A DNA stretch of 6,693 bases, taken from NCBI GenBank assembly GCA_028290765.1, contig JAQGJF010000733.1, positions 1 to 6,693 on the forward strand, read 5' to 3'. Positions 1 to 5,352 of this stretch are shown piece by piece. Numbering within the stretch: the first letter of the stretch is position 1; each line of letters begins with the position of its first letter. The notes under the pieces are model-generated. The model did no database searches. It was given only the letters and a program-made list of their open reading frames with translations, and was not told where the DNA came from. Position numbers and translations under genes: made by a program. Source of the stretch: Tardiphaga sp. (GTDB lineage Bacteria > Pseudomonadota > Alphaproteobacteria > Rhizobiales > Xanthobacteraceae).

Positions 1-8
1 TTAATGTT

Positions 9-98
9 CGTCATGCCCGGGCTTGTCCCGGGCATCCACGCCTGTCAGCCTCGCCGCCAAGAAAGACGTGGATGGCCGGGACAAGCCCGGCCATGACG
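9..98. repeat. Palindromic repeat, family A (two inverted arms)
   Basis: Two 32-base arms, 9-40 and 67-98, are inverted copies of each other with 30 of 32 positions matching; a 26-base spacer separates them. Each arm is also a hairpin: ATGCCCGGG pairs with CCCGGGCAT around CTTGT in the left arm, and ATGGCCGGG with CCCGGCCAT around ACAAG in the right arm. The two mismatches between arms are a C-G pair swapped for a G-C pair, so both inner stems remain perfect. I recall this CGTCATGGCCGGGCTTGTCC type of repeat as abundant in Bradyrhizobium and Rhodopseudomonas. It ends 48 bases before the alcohol dehydrogenase start, so it is either in that gene's leader or just upstream of its promoter. No clear promoter could be placed in the short stretch between them. 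Confidence 0.85.
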
Positions 99-146
99 TG
101 GTTAGTGAGTTGGTCAAAAAACAAAAGACACCCAGGGAGACACGCC

Positions 147-1214
147 ATGAAAAGCTTCAAGGTCACCGATTACGCTGCACCTCTCGCCGAAATCGACACA
201 CCGACGCCGCAGCCGTCGGGAACCCAGGTGCTGATCAAGGTGAAGGCCGCCGGGGTCTGCCACAGCGACCTGCATATCTGGGAAGGCGGCTACAATCTCG
301 GCCATGGCCGCAAGCCGCTGTCGCTGAAGGATCGCGGCGTGTCGCTGCCGCTGACCATGGGCCACGAGACGGTCGGCGAGGTGCTGGCGCTCGGGCCGGA
401 TGCGCAGAAGGACAACACGGGCGGCATCAAGGTCGGCGACATCGCGCTGTTCTATCCGTGGATCGGCTGCGGCCAATGCGAGGTCTGTCTCGCTGGCGAA
501 GAAAACATGTGCCTGAAGCCGCGTTCGCTCGGCGTCTATTGCGACGGCGGCTACGCCGATCACATGACGGTGCCGCATCCGCGCTACCTGCTCGACCTCA
601 AGGGGCTCGATCCGGTCACCGCGGCGCCCTATGCCTGTTCCGGCGTCACCACCTACAGCGCGCTGAAGAAGGTCGAGACGGCTTTCAACACGCCAATCGT
701 GATCTTCGGCGCCGGCGGGCTCGGCCTGATGGCGCTGTCGCTGTTGAAAGCGATGGGCGGCAAGGGCGCCATCGTGGTCGATATCGATGCCCGCAAGCGC
801 GACGCCGCCGAGAAAGCCGGCGCGCTCGCCACCGTCGACGGCGCCGCCTCCGATGCGCTGGCGCAACTCACGGCCAAGGCCGGCGGGCCGATCCGATCCG
901 TGATCGACCTCGTCGGCAATGCCGAAACCGCGCAGCTCGGCTTCGACTGCCTGACCAAGGGCGGCAAGCTGGTGATGGTCGGCCTGTTCGGCGGCGGCGC
1001 GCCATGGGCGCTGCCGCTGATTCCGATCAAGGCCATCACCATCCAGGGCAGCTATGTCGGCAATCTGCGCGAGACGGCGGAGTTGCTCGCTTTGGTGCGG
1101 TCGAAGAAGATCCCGCCGATCCCGGTGACGCCGCTGCCGTTCGCCAAGGCCAACGAGGCGCTGGTCGATCTGCAGAAGGGCCGGCTGGTCGGCCGCGCCG
1201 TGCTGACGCCGTAG
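147..1214 (+). CDS. Zinc-dependent alcohol dehydrogenase (MDR family)
   Basis: Medium-chain dehydrogenase/reductase of 355 residues, likely cytoplasmic, which should oxidise an alcohol or reduce an aldehyde/ketone with NAD(H). The GroES-like domain carries the catalytic-zinc ligand set: C38 in GVCHSD, H73-E74 in GHE, and C164. Structural-zinc ligands C108, C111, C114 and C122 follow the classic C-x2-C-x2-C-x7-C spacing. The Rossmann domain has GAGGLG at 188-193, and acidic D212 at the end of the second strand favours NAD over NADP. The spacing from C38 to H73 is about 12 residues longer than in the commonest bacterial ADHs. The start at 147 is chosen because AGGGAG (134-139) sits 7 bases upstream; a longer frame from 72 would begin inside the family A repeat. 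The substrate is unknown. The gene seems to stand alone, ending in repeats and a probable terminator. Confidence 0.93.
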   Translation: MKSFKVTDYAAPLAEIDTPTPQPSGTQVLIKVKAAGVCHSDLHIWEGGYNLGHGRKPLSLKDRGVSLPLTMGHETVGEVLALGPDAQKDNTGGIKVGDIALFYPWIGCGQCEVCLAGEENMCLKPRSLGVYCDGGYADHMTVPHPRYLLDLKGLDPVTAAPYACSGVTTYSALKKVETAFNTPIVIFGAGGLGLMALSLLKAMGGKGAIVVDIDARKRDAAEKAGALATVDGAASDALAQLTAKAGGPIRSVIDLVGNAETAQLGFDCLTKGGKLVMVGLFGGGAPWALPLIPIKAITIQGSYVGNLRETAELLALVRSKKIPPIPVTPLPFAKANEALVDLQKGRLVGRAVLTP

Positions 1215-1224
1215 CAAGCGGGGT

Positions 1225-1294
1225 GTAGCCGGGATGAGCGAAGCGACATCCGGGACCGCCGCTTCCCGCATGTCGCTGCGCTCATGCGGGCTAC
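1225..1294. repeat. Palindromic repeat, family B (simple copy)
   Basis: Inverted arms 1225-1255 and 1264-1294 match at 27 of 31 positions, with an 8-base centre. The outer ends read GTAGCC and GGCTAC. Each arm has its own inner stem: GGATG pairs with CATCC in the left arm and CCCGCATG with CATGCGGG in the right arm. Two of the mismatches between arms form a compensating pair. The left arm core is AGCGAAGCGA. It starts 10 bases after the alcohol dehydrogenase stop codon, so it lies in that gene's 3' untranslated region. The right half recurs almost exactly at 3391-3430. Confidence 0.85.
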
Positions 1295-1309
1295 GGTGGC
1301 CGCGAATGC

Positions 1310-1330
1310 AAACCTCACCATGAGGTTTTT
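1310..1330 (+). terminator. Probable intrinsic terminator after the ADH gene
   Basis: AAACCTCA (1310-1317) pairs perfectly with TGAGGTTT (1321-1328) around a 3-base loop, CCA. The last strand of the stem runs into five consecutive T bases (1326-1330). It lies about 95 bases after the ADH stop and upstream of the TetR gene, where separation of the two transcripts makes sense. The stem has only four G-C pairs and the loop is tight, so strength is uncertain. Confidence 0.5.
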
Positions 1331-1450
1331 CGTGTGGGTCGCAACATCCGAAACTTCGCCCGCTCTACCCCGCCGCCACAACCACCAGCACGCGCGACAG
1401 GCTGCCGCAGCCGCATACCACAAAACCGCCTCCGTTGCTCCCGCATGTCG

Positions 1451-1466
1451 GCTCGACCAATCGAGC
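1451..1466. promoter_or_regulatory. Candidate operator (perfect inverted repeat) upstream of the TetR gene
   Basis: GCTCGA (1451-1456) and TCGAGC (1461-1466) form a perfect 6-base inverted repeat with a 4-base spacer, ending 23 bases before the chosen TetR start. TetR-type repressors usually bind such symmetric sites next to their own gene, so autoregulation is a reasonable inference. No second copy was noticed elsewhere in the window. If translation began at the alternative ATG at 1445, the site would lie inside the coding region and this reading would weaken. Confidence 0.3.
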
Positions 1467-1489
1467 TTGCGCGGGGGCGCACCGGATCA

Positions 1490-2113
1490 ATGCCGCATCA
1501 CGCCAGCCGTCCACGCAAAATTCCGCGTCAGGCGCGGTCGCTCGCCACCGTCGAGGTGATTCTCGATGCGGCGGCGCTGTTGCTGGTCGACGAGGGCTAC
1601 GAACAGGCGACCACCAACCGCATCGCCGAACGCGCCGGGGTCAGCATCGGCTCGCTGTACCAGTATTTTCCCAATCGCGAAGCGGTGGTCGCGGCGGTCG
1701 CGCAGCGTCTCAAGGCCGGCATCGCAAAACCGCTCTGGCTGGCGATGTCGACGAAGCACGAACGGGACCTGCGCAGCGAGATCTCCCTCGGCCTGCGCGC
1801 GTCCATCGCCAGTCACGCCAGCGTGCTGCCGCTGTTCCGGATCCTGCTGGAGGTGACGTCGCGGCCGGCGGCGACGGAGTGGTCGGCCGAGGCATTCCGC
1901 GAACGGCAGGTCATTCTGCGCAAGATTCTCAAGGCCCATGCCGACGAATTGCGCGAGGATTTCGACGTCGAGGCCGGCAGCTTCTTCCTTCCCAGAATGG
2001 TCGGCTCGGCCATCGATACCGCCATCCTGTTGCGGCCGGTAGCCCTCGCCAATGGTGAACTCGAGCGCGAACTCACCACGATGCTGTCGTATTATTTGAT
2101 CGGCGAGCGCTAG
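1490..2113 (+). CDS. TetR/AcrR family transcriptional regulator
   Basis: A 207-residue protein, the usual size for TetR regulators. The N-terminal DNA-binding domain spans about residues 17-70: helix 1 with VILDAAALLLVDEG, then the helix-turn-helix around residues 40-60 (ATTNRIAERAGVSIGSLYQY followed by F), the family signature. The rest is a helical ligand-binding/dimerisation domain that I cannot match to a specific effector. The residues before the domain are basic (RPRKIPRQAR), as is common. The start at 1490 gives a normal length; ATG 1445 (222 residues) and the open frame back to 1334 are possible but have no good ribosome site, and the 1490 site itself is only weakly G-rich (1471-1477). 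Its target is unknown. It probably represses its own gene, perhaps also the preceding ADH or a distant locus. It converges on the MipA/OmpV gene. Confidence 0.88.
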   Translation: MPHHASRPRKIPRQARSLATVEVILDAAALLLVDEGYEQATTNRIAERAGVSIGSLYQYFPNREAVVAAVAQRLKAGIAKPLWLAMSTKHERDLRSEISLGLRASIASHASVLPLFRILLEVTSRPAATEWSAEAFRERQVILRKILKAHADELREDFDVEAGSFFLPRMVGSAIDTAILLRPVALANGELERELTTMLSYYLIGER

Positions 2114-2131
2114 GGGCGAATGACTTCAATC

Positions 2132-2254
2132 TGAATCGGCATCACCAGCCTCGTCATTGCGAGGAGCTCTTGCGACGAAGCAATCCAGTTCTTGCTTCGT
2201 GGCCCTGGATTGCTTCGCTTCGCTCGCAATGACGGGGCTGGTGATACCGATTCA
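2132..2254. repeat. Long inverted repeat built on family C, between convergent genes
   Basis: The outer arms 2132-2163 and 2223-2254 match at 30 of 32 positions. Each arm combines a 20-base outer part beginning TGAATCGG with the family C end CGTCATTGCGAG. Inside, CGAAGCAATCCAG (2176-2188) pairs perfectly with CTGGATTGCTTCG (2205-2217) around a 16-base loop. The whole element fills nearly all of the 172 bases between the TetR stop (2113) and the MipA/OmpV stop (2286). It could act as a two-way transcription barrier, although no T run follows the stem on either side. The family C core is, from memory, common in Bradyrhizobium. Confidence 0.85.
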
Positions 2255-2285
2255 ACTTAAGACCATCCTGCTTTAGCGGCTGCTG

Positions 2286-3119
2286 CTATCGCACACCAAC
2301 ATCGAACGAATAGGCCACACCGATTCCATAAGTGACCTGGTTGGTCGAGCCGCGGAATTTCACCAGCGGGCTGTCGGCGGCGCTGCCCAGCAGCTTGTCG
2401 TATTCGAGATAGCCGCGCAGCTCCCATTGCGGATCGAGCTTGTAGCGCAGCTGCGCGCCGGCGCCGACCGCGTTGGAGCCGCCCTTGGCGTCATAGGCTG
2501 GCAGCCCCGACGCCAGCGCCTCGACGGTGCTGACGCCAAAATAGGTCGAGGCGTATTTCGCATCGGTCAGCCGGTAGCGCGGGCCGGCGGAAAACGTCAT
2601 GCGTTCGTTCAGCGGCACGATCACGTCGGCCGAAAAATCCGCGACGATGCCTTCATGGCCGTTGAAGCCGCGCCGCACTTCGGCGCGGACGCGCAGCCAG
2701 TCGAAGGCGTAATATTCGGCGAAGCCGCCGATCTCGATGGCGAATTTGACGTCGTTCAGCCCGCGCAGCTCGCTGTGGTCGCTGGCCTTGCGGGCGCTCT
2801 TGTAGGCGCCGACCGGACCGGCGCGAAAGCGGCCGTAGTCGATCAAGGCGAAGCTCGCATTGTCGCGCATGCTCTTGAAACGTTCGGGCGTCCCGGCGCG
2901 GCGCACCGAGACGATCGGCTTCGGGCTCAGCATCGAGCTGTCGGCGCCGCCATAGGAGGGCTGCAGGGTGCCGCCGAGCCCGAGGGTGACGGTCCAGCCG
3001 CCGGAGGCCGAGGGCACGAACGGCACCGACGGCAGCATGACAACGGGGTCGGCGGCCAGGGCCGACGCCGGCCATGCCAGCACGCCGAGGGCACAGAACA
3101 AGATACGCGAGGGGGACAT
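2286..3119 (-). CDS. MipA/OmpV family outer-membrane protein
   Basis: A 277-residue protein with a clear Sec signal peptide: hydrophobic core ILFCALGVLAW, then ALA at 20-22 followed by AD. There is no lipobox. The mature part resembles MipA/OmpV beta-barrels: early GGWTVTLGLGGTLQPSYGGA, then alternating amphipathic strands with aromatic residues at the ends (for example RYRLTDAKYASTYFGVS and WELRGYLEYDKLLG), and a final strand GIGVAYSFDVGVR. It should sit in the outer membrane. In E. coli MipA bridges a lytic transglycosylase and a synthase, but in most bacteria the role of this family is undefined. The start at 3119 has AGGA five bases upstream (3125-3128) and places the signal peptide at the N terminus; the frame stays open to 3407 through repeat sequence, which I reject. 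Family assignment is fairly sure, function is not. Confidence 0.85.
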   Translation of the reverse strand: MSPSRILFCALGVLAWPASALAADPVVMLPSVPFVPSASGGWTVTLGLGGTLQPSYGGADSSMLSPKPIVSVRRAGTPERFKSMRDNASFALIDYGRFRAGPVGAYKSARKASDHSELRGLNDVKFAIEIGGFAEYYAFDWLRVRAEVRRGFNGHEGIVADFSADVIVPLNERMTFSAGPRYRLTDAKYASTYFGVSTVEALASGLPAYDAKGGSNAVGAGAQLRYKLDPQWELRGYLEYDKLLGSAADSPLVKFRGSTNQVTYGIGVAYSFDVGVR

Positions 3120-3324
3120 TCCATTCCTGGGTTGGTGATGCAACAACCCAAAGATACGGAGTTCCACACCGGATAAAAACTCGCATTCGCTTGCGGCAGG
3201 CAACGCCGGCGCGAGTGCCGCCAAGGCCTTTGCAATAAGGGTTTCTGGCGACAGGCGTCGATGGCGGCGCGGACATACTCGCATTTCCGGCAAGGCTGAA
3301 TAGTTCGCGGGATTGGCGGCGGGT

Positions 3325-3430
3325 GTAGCCCGGATGAGCCAACGGGTCCGGCCTTCGGCCGGCCCGATGATAAACTCCGCGACATCCGGGAACGGCGCTT
3401 CCCGCATGTCGCTGCGCTCATGCGGGCTAC
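3325..3430. repeat. Palindromic repeat, family B, enlarged by a 41-base insert
   Basis: This has the same ends (GTAGCC/GGCTAC) and nearly the same right half as the copy at 1225-1294. In the left arm, however, the core GAAGC is replaced by 41 bases at 3340-3380. The insert begins CAACGGGTC, contains its own hairpin (CCGGCC-TTC-GGCCGG), passes through GCCCGATGA and ends CTCCGC, after which the normal arm resumes with GACATCCGGGA. A related insert sits in the family C element at 5255-5294. As in the simple copy, the left arm carries GGATG/CATCC and the right arm GCATG/CATGC. Confidence 0.85.
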
Positions 3431-3438
3431 GGCTCCTC

Positions 3439-3471
3439 CGTCATTGTGAGGAGCTCTTGCGACGAAGCAAT
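3439..3471. repeat. Half of a family C palindrome
   Basis: These 33 bases match 2152-2184, one arm of the family C element, with a single mismatch (T for C at 3447), including the variable stretch GAGCTCTTGCGACGAAG. The partner arm is missing: sequence after 3472 does not return to the family. It begins 8 bases after the family B element ends, so the two families are joined here. It is a truncated copy or a solo arm. Confidence 0.75.
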
Positions 3472-3561
3472 GCGAAGCAGCGGACCGCATGAGGCGGAGA
3501 CGCTTCATCGGTCTCGCGGCGGGTCGGCCGCCCCAACTGCCTGGACAAGTCTACGGCGCCA

Positions 3562-4404
3562 TCACCTCGCCGGCCCGGTCTCCACCGGTGCGTCGTCGCG
3601 GCCGCCCCACTCGGACCACGAGCCATCATAGATGGCCGTGTCGGGACGCCCGGTACTTTCCAGCGCCAAGGCAACAATGGCGGCGGTTACGCCCGATCCG
3701 CAGCTCGCCACGATGGCGCCGCTGTCCGGCACGCCACCGCCACGCAACAGGGCGGTGATCTCCTCGGGACTTTTCAAGCTGCCGTCGCGCAGCAGGTCGT
3801 CCGACGGAAGGCTTTTGGCGCCTGGCATGTGACCCGATCTCAGTCCGGGACGGGGCTCCGGGACCTCGCCGCGAAACCGCGGGCCCGGCCGGGCATCGAC
3901 GACCGTCGCGGACCGGTCCGCGACAATGGCTTTCATCTCGGCAAACGATCTGACGGATTCGGCATCGAAGGCGGCGTCGAATGTGCGCGGCGGCCGCGCC
4001 GAGGGGCCGGTTTCCAGCGGCCGGCCTTCGGCCCTCCAGCGCGGCAGCCCGCCTTCGAGCAGGCGCACGTCCCGGGCGCCGAACACACGCAGCGTCCAGC
4101 GCGCCCGAGGCGCGGAAAAAAGACCGGCGCCGTCGTACACGACAAGCGTCATGTCGGCGTCGAGGCCAAGCGCGCCCATCATGGACGCGAAGGCCTCGGC
4201 GCGAGGCAGCATGTGAGGAAGCGGCGAGGCCCGGTCGCTGACCTGATCGATATCGAAGCGTACGGCGCCGGGGATGTGGCCTGCCAGAAACTCGGCCTCC
4301 GGAGAGCGGTTCGCCGCCGGCATGTACCAGGACGCGTCGACGGCAACGAGGTTCGGATCGCCGAGCGACGACGCCAGCCATGAGGTGGAAACGAAGATCG
4401 TCAT
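3562..4404 (-). CDS. sseA: 3-mercaptopyruvate sulfurtransferase (two rhodanese domains)
   Basis: A 280-residue enzyme with two rhodanese domains, the normal length for SseA/TST proteins. The N-terminal domain (about 1-130) is non-catalytic but has the family landmarks AEFLAGHIPGAVRFDID and VVYDGAGLFSAPRARW. The C-terminal domain (about 150-275) holds SGHMPGAKSLP and the active-site loop CGSGVTA with catalytic C235. That loop is typical of mercaptopyruvate sulfurtransferases; thiosulfate-specific rhodaneses usually have a basic CRKGVTA-type loop. It should move sulfur from 3-mercaptopyruvate to a thiol or cyanide, giving pyruvate, in cysteine breakdown and sulfide production, in the cytoplasm. 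No signal peptide is seen. The start ATG at 4404 opens directly into the domain, though the ribosome site (GGCGGT) is weak. It lies 32 bases after the crotonase gene, so co-transcription is likely. Confidence 0.92.
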   Translation of the reverse strand: MTIFVSTSWLASSLGDPNLVAVDASWYMPAANRSPEAEFLAGHIPGAVRFDIDQVSDRASPLPHMLPRAEAFASMMGALGLDADMTLVVYDGAGLFSAPRARWTLRVFGARDVRLLEGGLPRWRAEGRPLETGPSARPPRTFDAAFDAESVRSFAEMKAIVADRSATVVDARPGPRFRGEVPEPRPGLRSGHMPGAKSLPSDDLLRDGSLKSPEEITALLRGGGVPDSGAIVASCGSGVTAAIVALALESTGRPDTAIYDGSWSEWGGRDDAPVETGPAR

Positions 4405-4436
4405 GGGACCGCCATGGTTCGAGGCTGAGGATGCTC

Positions 4437-5174
4437 TCAGCGGCCGATATAGGACGGCGAACGCTTTTCGGCAAACGCCGCCAGTCCCTCTTTCATATCG
4501 GCGCTGTTGAACACCGATCTCACTTCGGCCTGGGCGGCCAGCATCAATTCGGACGGTCCCTTCGGCAGCACCTTGTCGGTGATGAAGCGCTTCAGCATGG
4601 CCATCACCATGGGCGCGTAGCCGGCGAGTTGATGCGCCATCTTCAGCGCTTCCGGCAAGACCTCGTCGTCGGCAACGACCTTGTTGACGAGGCCGACGTC
4701 GTAGGCGCGCTGGGCGGTGATGGCGTCGCCGAGGAACAGAATCTCCATCGCGATCTTGTGCGGCACGCGGCCGGCCAGCGCCGCGGCGACGCCGCCGGTG
4801 TGGCCGATGCGGCCCTCCGGATAGGAGAAGCGCGCCGACGAACCGGCCACGCAAAGATCGCACATCACCACCGTCATGAAGGCTCCGCCGACGCACCAGC
4901 CGTTGACGGCCGCAATGATCGGCTTCTGCGACCGGAATCCCACGGTCGGCATCATCCGCCAGATCTCCGGGATGTCGCGCATGTCGGCGCCGGTCGAGAA
5001 GGCCTTCGGGCCGGCGCCTGTGATGATCGCGACCCGCTGGTCCGACTCTTCAAAGGCGACCATCGCCTCCTGCATGGCGATGGCCATCGCCGAATTGACC
5101 GAATTGGCCTTTTCGGGGCGGTTGATCGTGATGATACGAACGGGACCGTCGTCGCTGACAAGAACGTTTTGCAA
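4437..5174 (-). CDS. Enoyl-CoA hydratase/isomerase (crotonase) family protein, TTG start
   Basis: A 245-residue crotonase-fold protein expected to act on an acyl-CoA thioester. Family signatures: ITINRPEKANSVN (15-27), AFSTGADMRDI (58-68), the first oxyanion-hole segment, and VNGWCVGGAFMTVVMCDL (90-107), with G97 as the second oxyanion-hole residue. An ungapped alignment with the recalled rat mitochondrial hydratase sequence puts M100 where catalytic Glu144 lies, while E120 keeps Glu164. With one catalytic acid lost, simple hydration is doubtful; isomerase or another crotonase chemistry is as likely. The loop between the two oxyanion segments is about 10 residues shorter than in the rat enzyme. 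The start is TTG at 5174, supported by GGAGA seven bases upstream. It is followed 32 bases later by the sulfurtransferase, a probable operon partner. Confidence 0.9.
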   Translation of the reverse strand: MQNVLVSDDGPVRIITINRPEKANSVNSAMAIAMQEAMVAFEESDQRVAIITGAGPKAFSTGADMRDIPEIWRMMPTVGFRSQKPIIAAVNGWCVGGAFMTVVMCDLCVAGSSARFSYPEGRIGHTGGVAAALAGRVPHKIAMEILFLGDAITAQRAYDVGLVNKVVADDEVLPEALKMAHQLAGYAPMVMAMLKRFITDKVLPKGPSELMLAAQAEVRSVFNSADMKEGLAAFAEKRSPSYIGR

Positions 5175-5180
5175 GGTTTT

Positions 5181-5185
5181 TCTCC
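5181..5185 (-). promoter_or_regulatory. Ribosome binding site that fixes the TTG start of the crotonase gene
   Basis: On the minus strand GGAGA occupies 5185-5181, seven bases before TTG at 5174-5172. No in-frame ATG precedes the conserved N terminus at a suitable distance, and the family alignment begins right after this codon, so TTG is the best start. Confidence 0.7.
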
Positions 5186-5241
5186 GAAGGCTGGACTGTG
5201 AGAGCTTGTCGATTTTAAAGCCAGATTGGCGATACTCGCCC

Positions 5242-5352
5242 CGTCATTGCGAGCCAACGGGTCGAGCGACTGCGCGCCCGATGACAGGCTCCGCGAAGCA
5301 ATCCAGAGACCAAGAACTGGATTGCTTCGTCGCTACGCTGCTCGCAATGACG
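5242..5352. repeat. Palindromic repeat, family C, enlarged by a 40-base insert
   Basis: The ends CGTCATTGCGAG (5242-5253) and CTCGCAATGACG (5341-5352) are inverted. Inside, CGAAGCAATCCAG (5294-5306) pairs perfectly with CTGGATTGCTTCG (5317-5329) around a 10-base loop. Compared with the copy at 2152-2234, which lies in the opposite orientation judging by the TTCTTG loop, the core GAAGC is replaced by 40 bases at 5255-5294 that begin CAACGGGTC, run through GCCCGATGA and end CTCCGC. This insert is related to the one in the family B copy at 3340-3380. The right end overlaps the 3' end of the lactonase gene. Confidence 0.85.

Larger units (their letters stand above)
3120..3561. other. 442-base intergenic region with no gene
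   Basis: This gap lies between the MipA/OmpV start (transcribed leftward) and the stop of the sulfurtransferase, which is also on the minus strand. The first part must hold the MipA/OmpV promoter; I see no convincing -35/-10 pair. Next to the start, TGGGTT (3128-3133) and AACCCA (3145-3150) can form a hairpin that abuts the AGGA ribosome site in the mRNA. From 3325 to 3471 the gap consists of repeats. From 3472 to 3561 nothing definite is seen; downstream of the sulfurtransferase a short GGCGG/CCGCC hairpin is possible but lacks a T run. Open frames here are products of repeat sequence. Confidence 0.6.

Noticed and set aside
72..146. N-terminal extension of the alcohol dehydrogenase
   Set aside because: The 25 extra residues come from the palindromic repeat and have no family match; the AGGGAG site fits the ATG at 147.
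23..1228. A 401-codon plus-strand frame overlapping the alcohol dehydrogenase
   Set aside because: It starts inside the family A repeat and is an Arg-rich frame-shifted reading of the ADH gene.
114..1271. A 385-codon open frame antisense to the alcohol dehydrogenase
   Set aside because: It mirrors the real gene in a GC-rich genome, its protein is rich in Arg, Gln and Asp with no recognisable domain, and it spans a repeat and the ADH ribosome site.
1334..1489. Longer N terminus for the TetR regulator
   Set aside because: The extra 52 residues are low-complexity and have no ribosome site; starting at 1490 gives a typical length. ATG 1445 cannot be fully excluded.
3120..3407. N-terminal extension of the MipA/OmpV protein
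   Set aside because: It is encoded by repeat sequence and would bury the signal peptide in the interior of the protein.
3472..3561. Terminator after the sulfurtransferase
   Set aside because: A GGCGG/CCGCC hairpin is possible on the minus strand, but no T run follows it.
4405..4896. Extension of the sulfurtransferase frame into the crotonase gene, suggesting a fusion
   Set aside because: The extension is an Arg/Gly-rich out-of-frame reading of the crotonase gene; both genes have their own starts and complete domains.
4380..5201. A 273-codon plus-strand frame opposite the crotonase
   Set aside because: It is a His/Arg/Asp-rich antisense shadow with no domain or ribosome site.
9..5352. Insertion sequence or CRISPR array as an explanation for the repeats
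   Set aside because: No transposase frame, no target-site duplication that I could recognise, and no regularly spaced direct repeats with unique spacers; the elements are short palindromes of three families.
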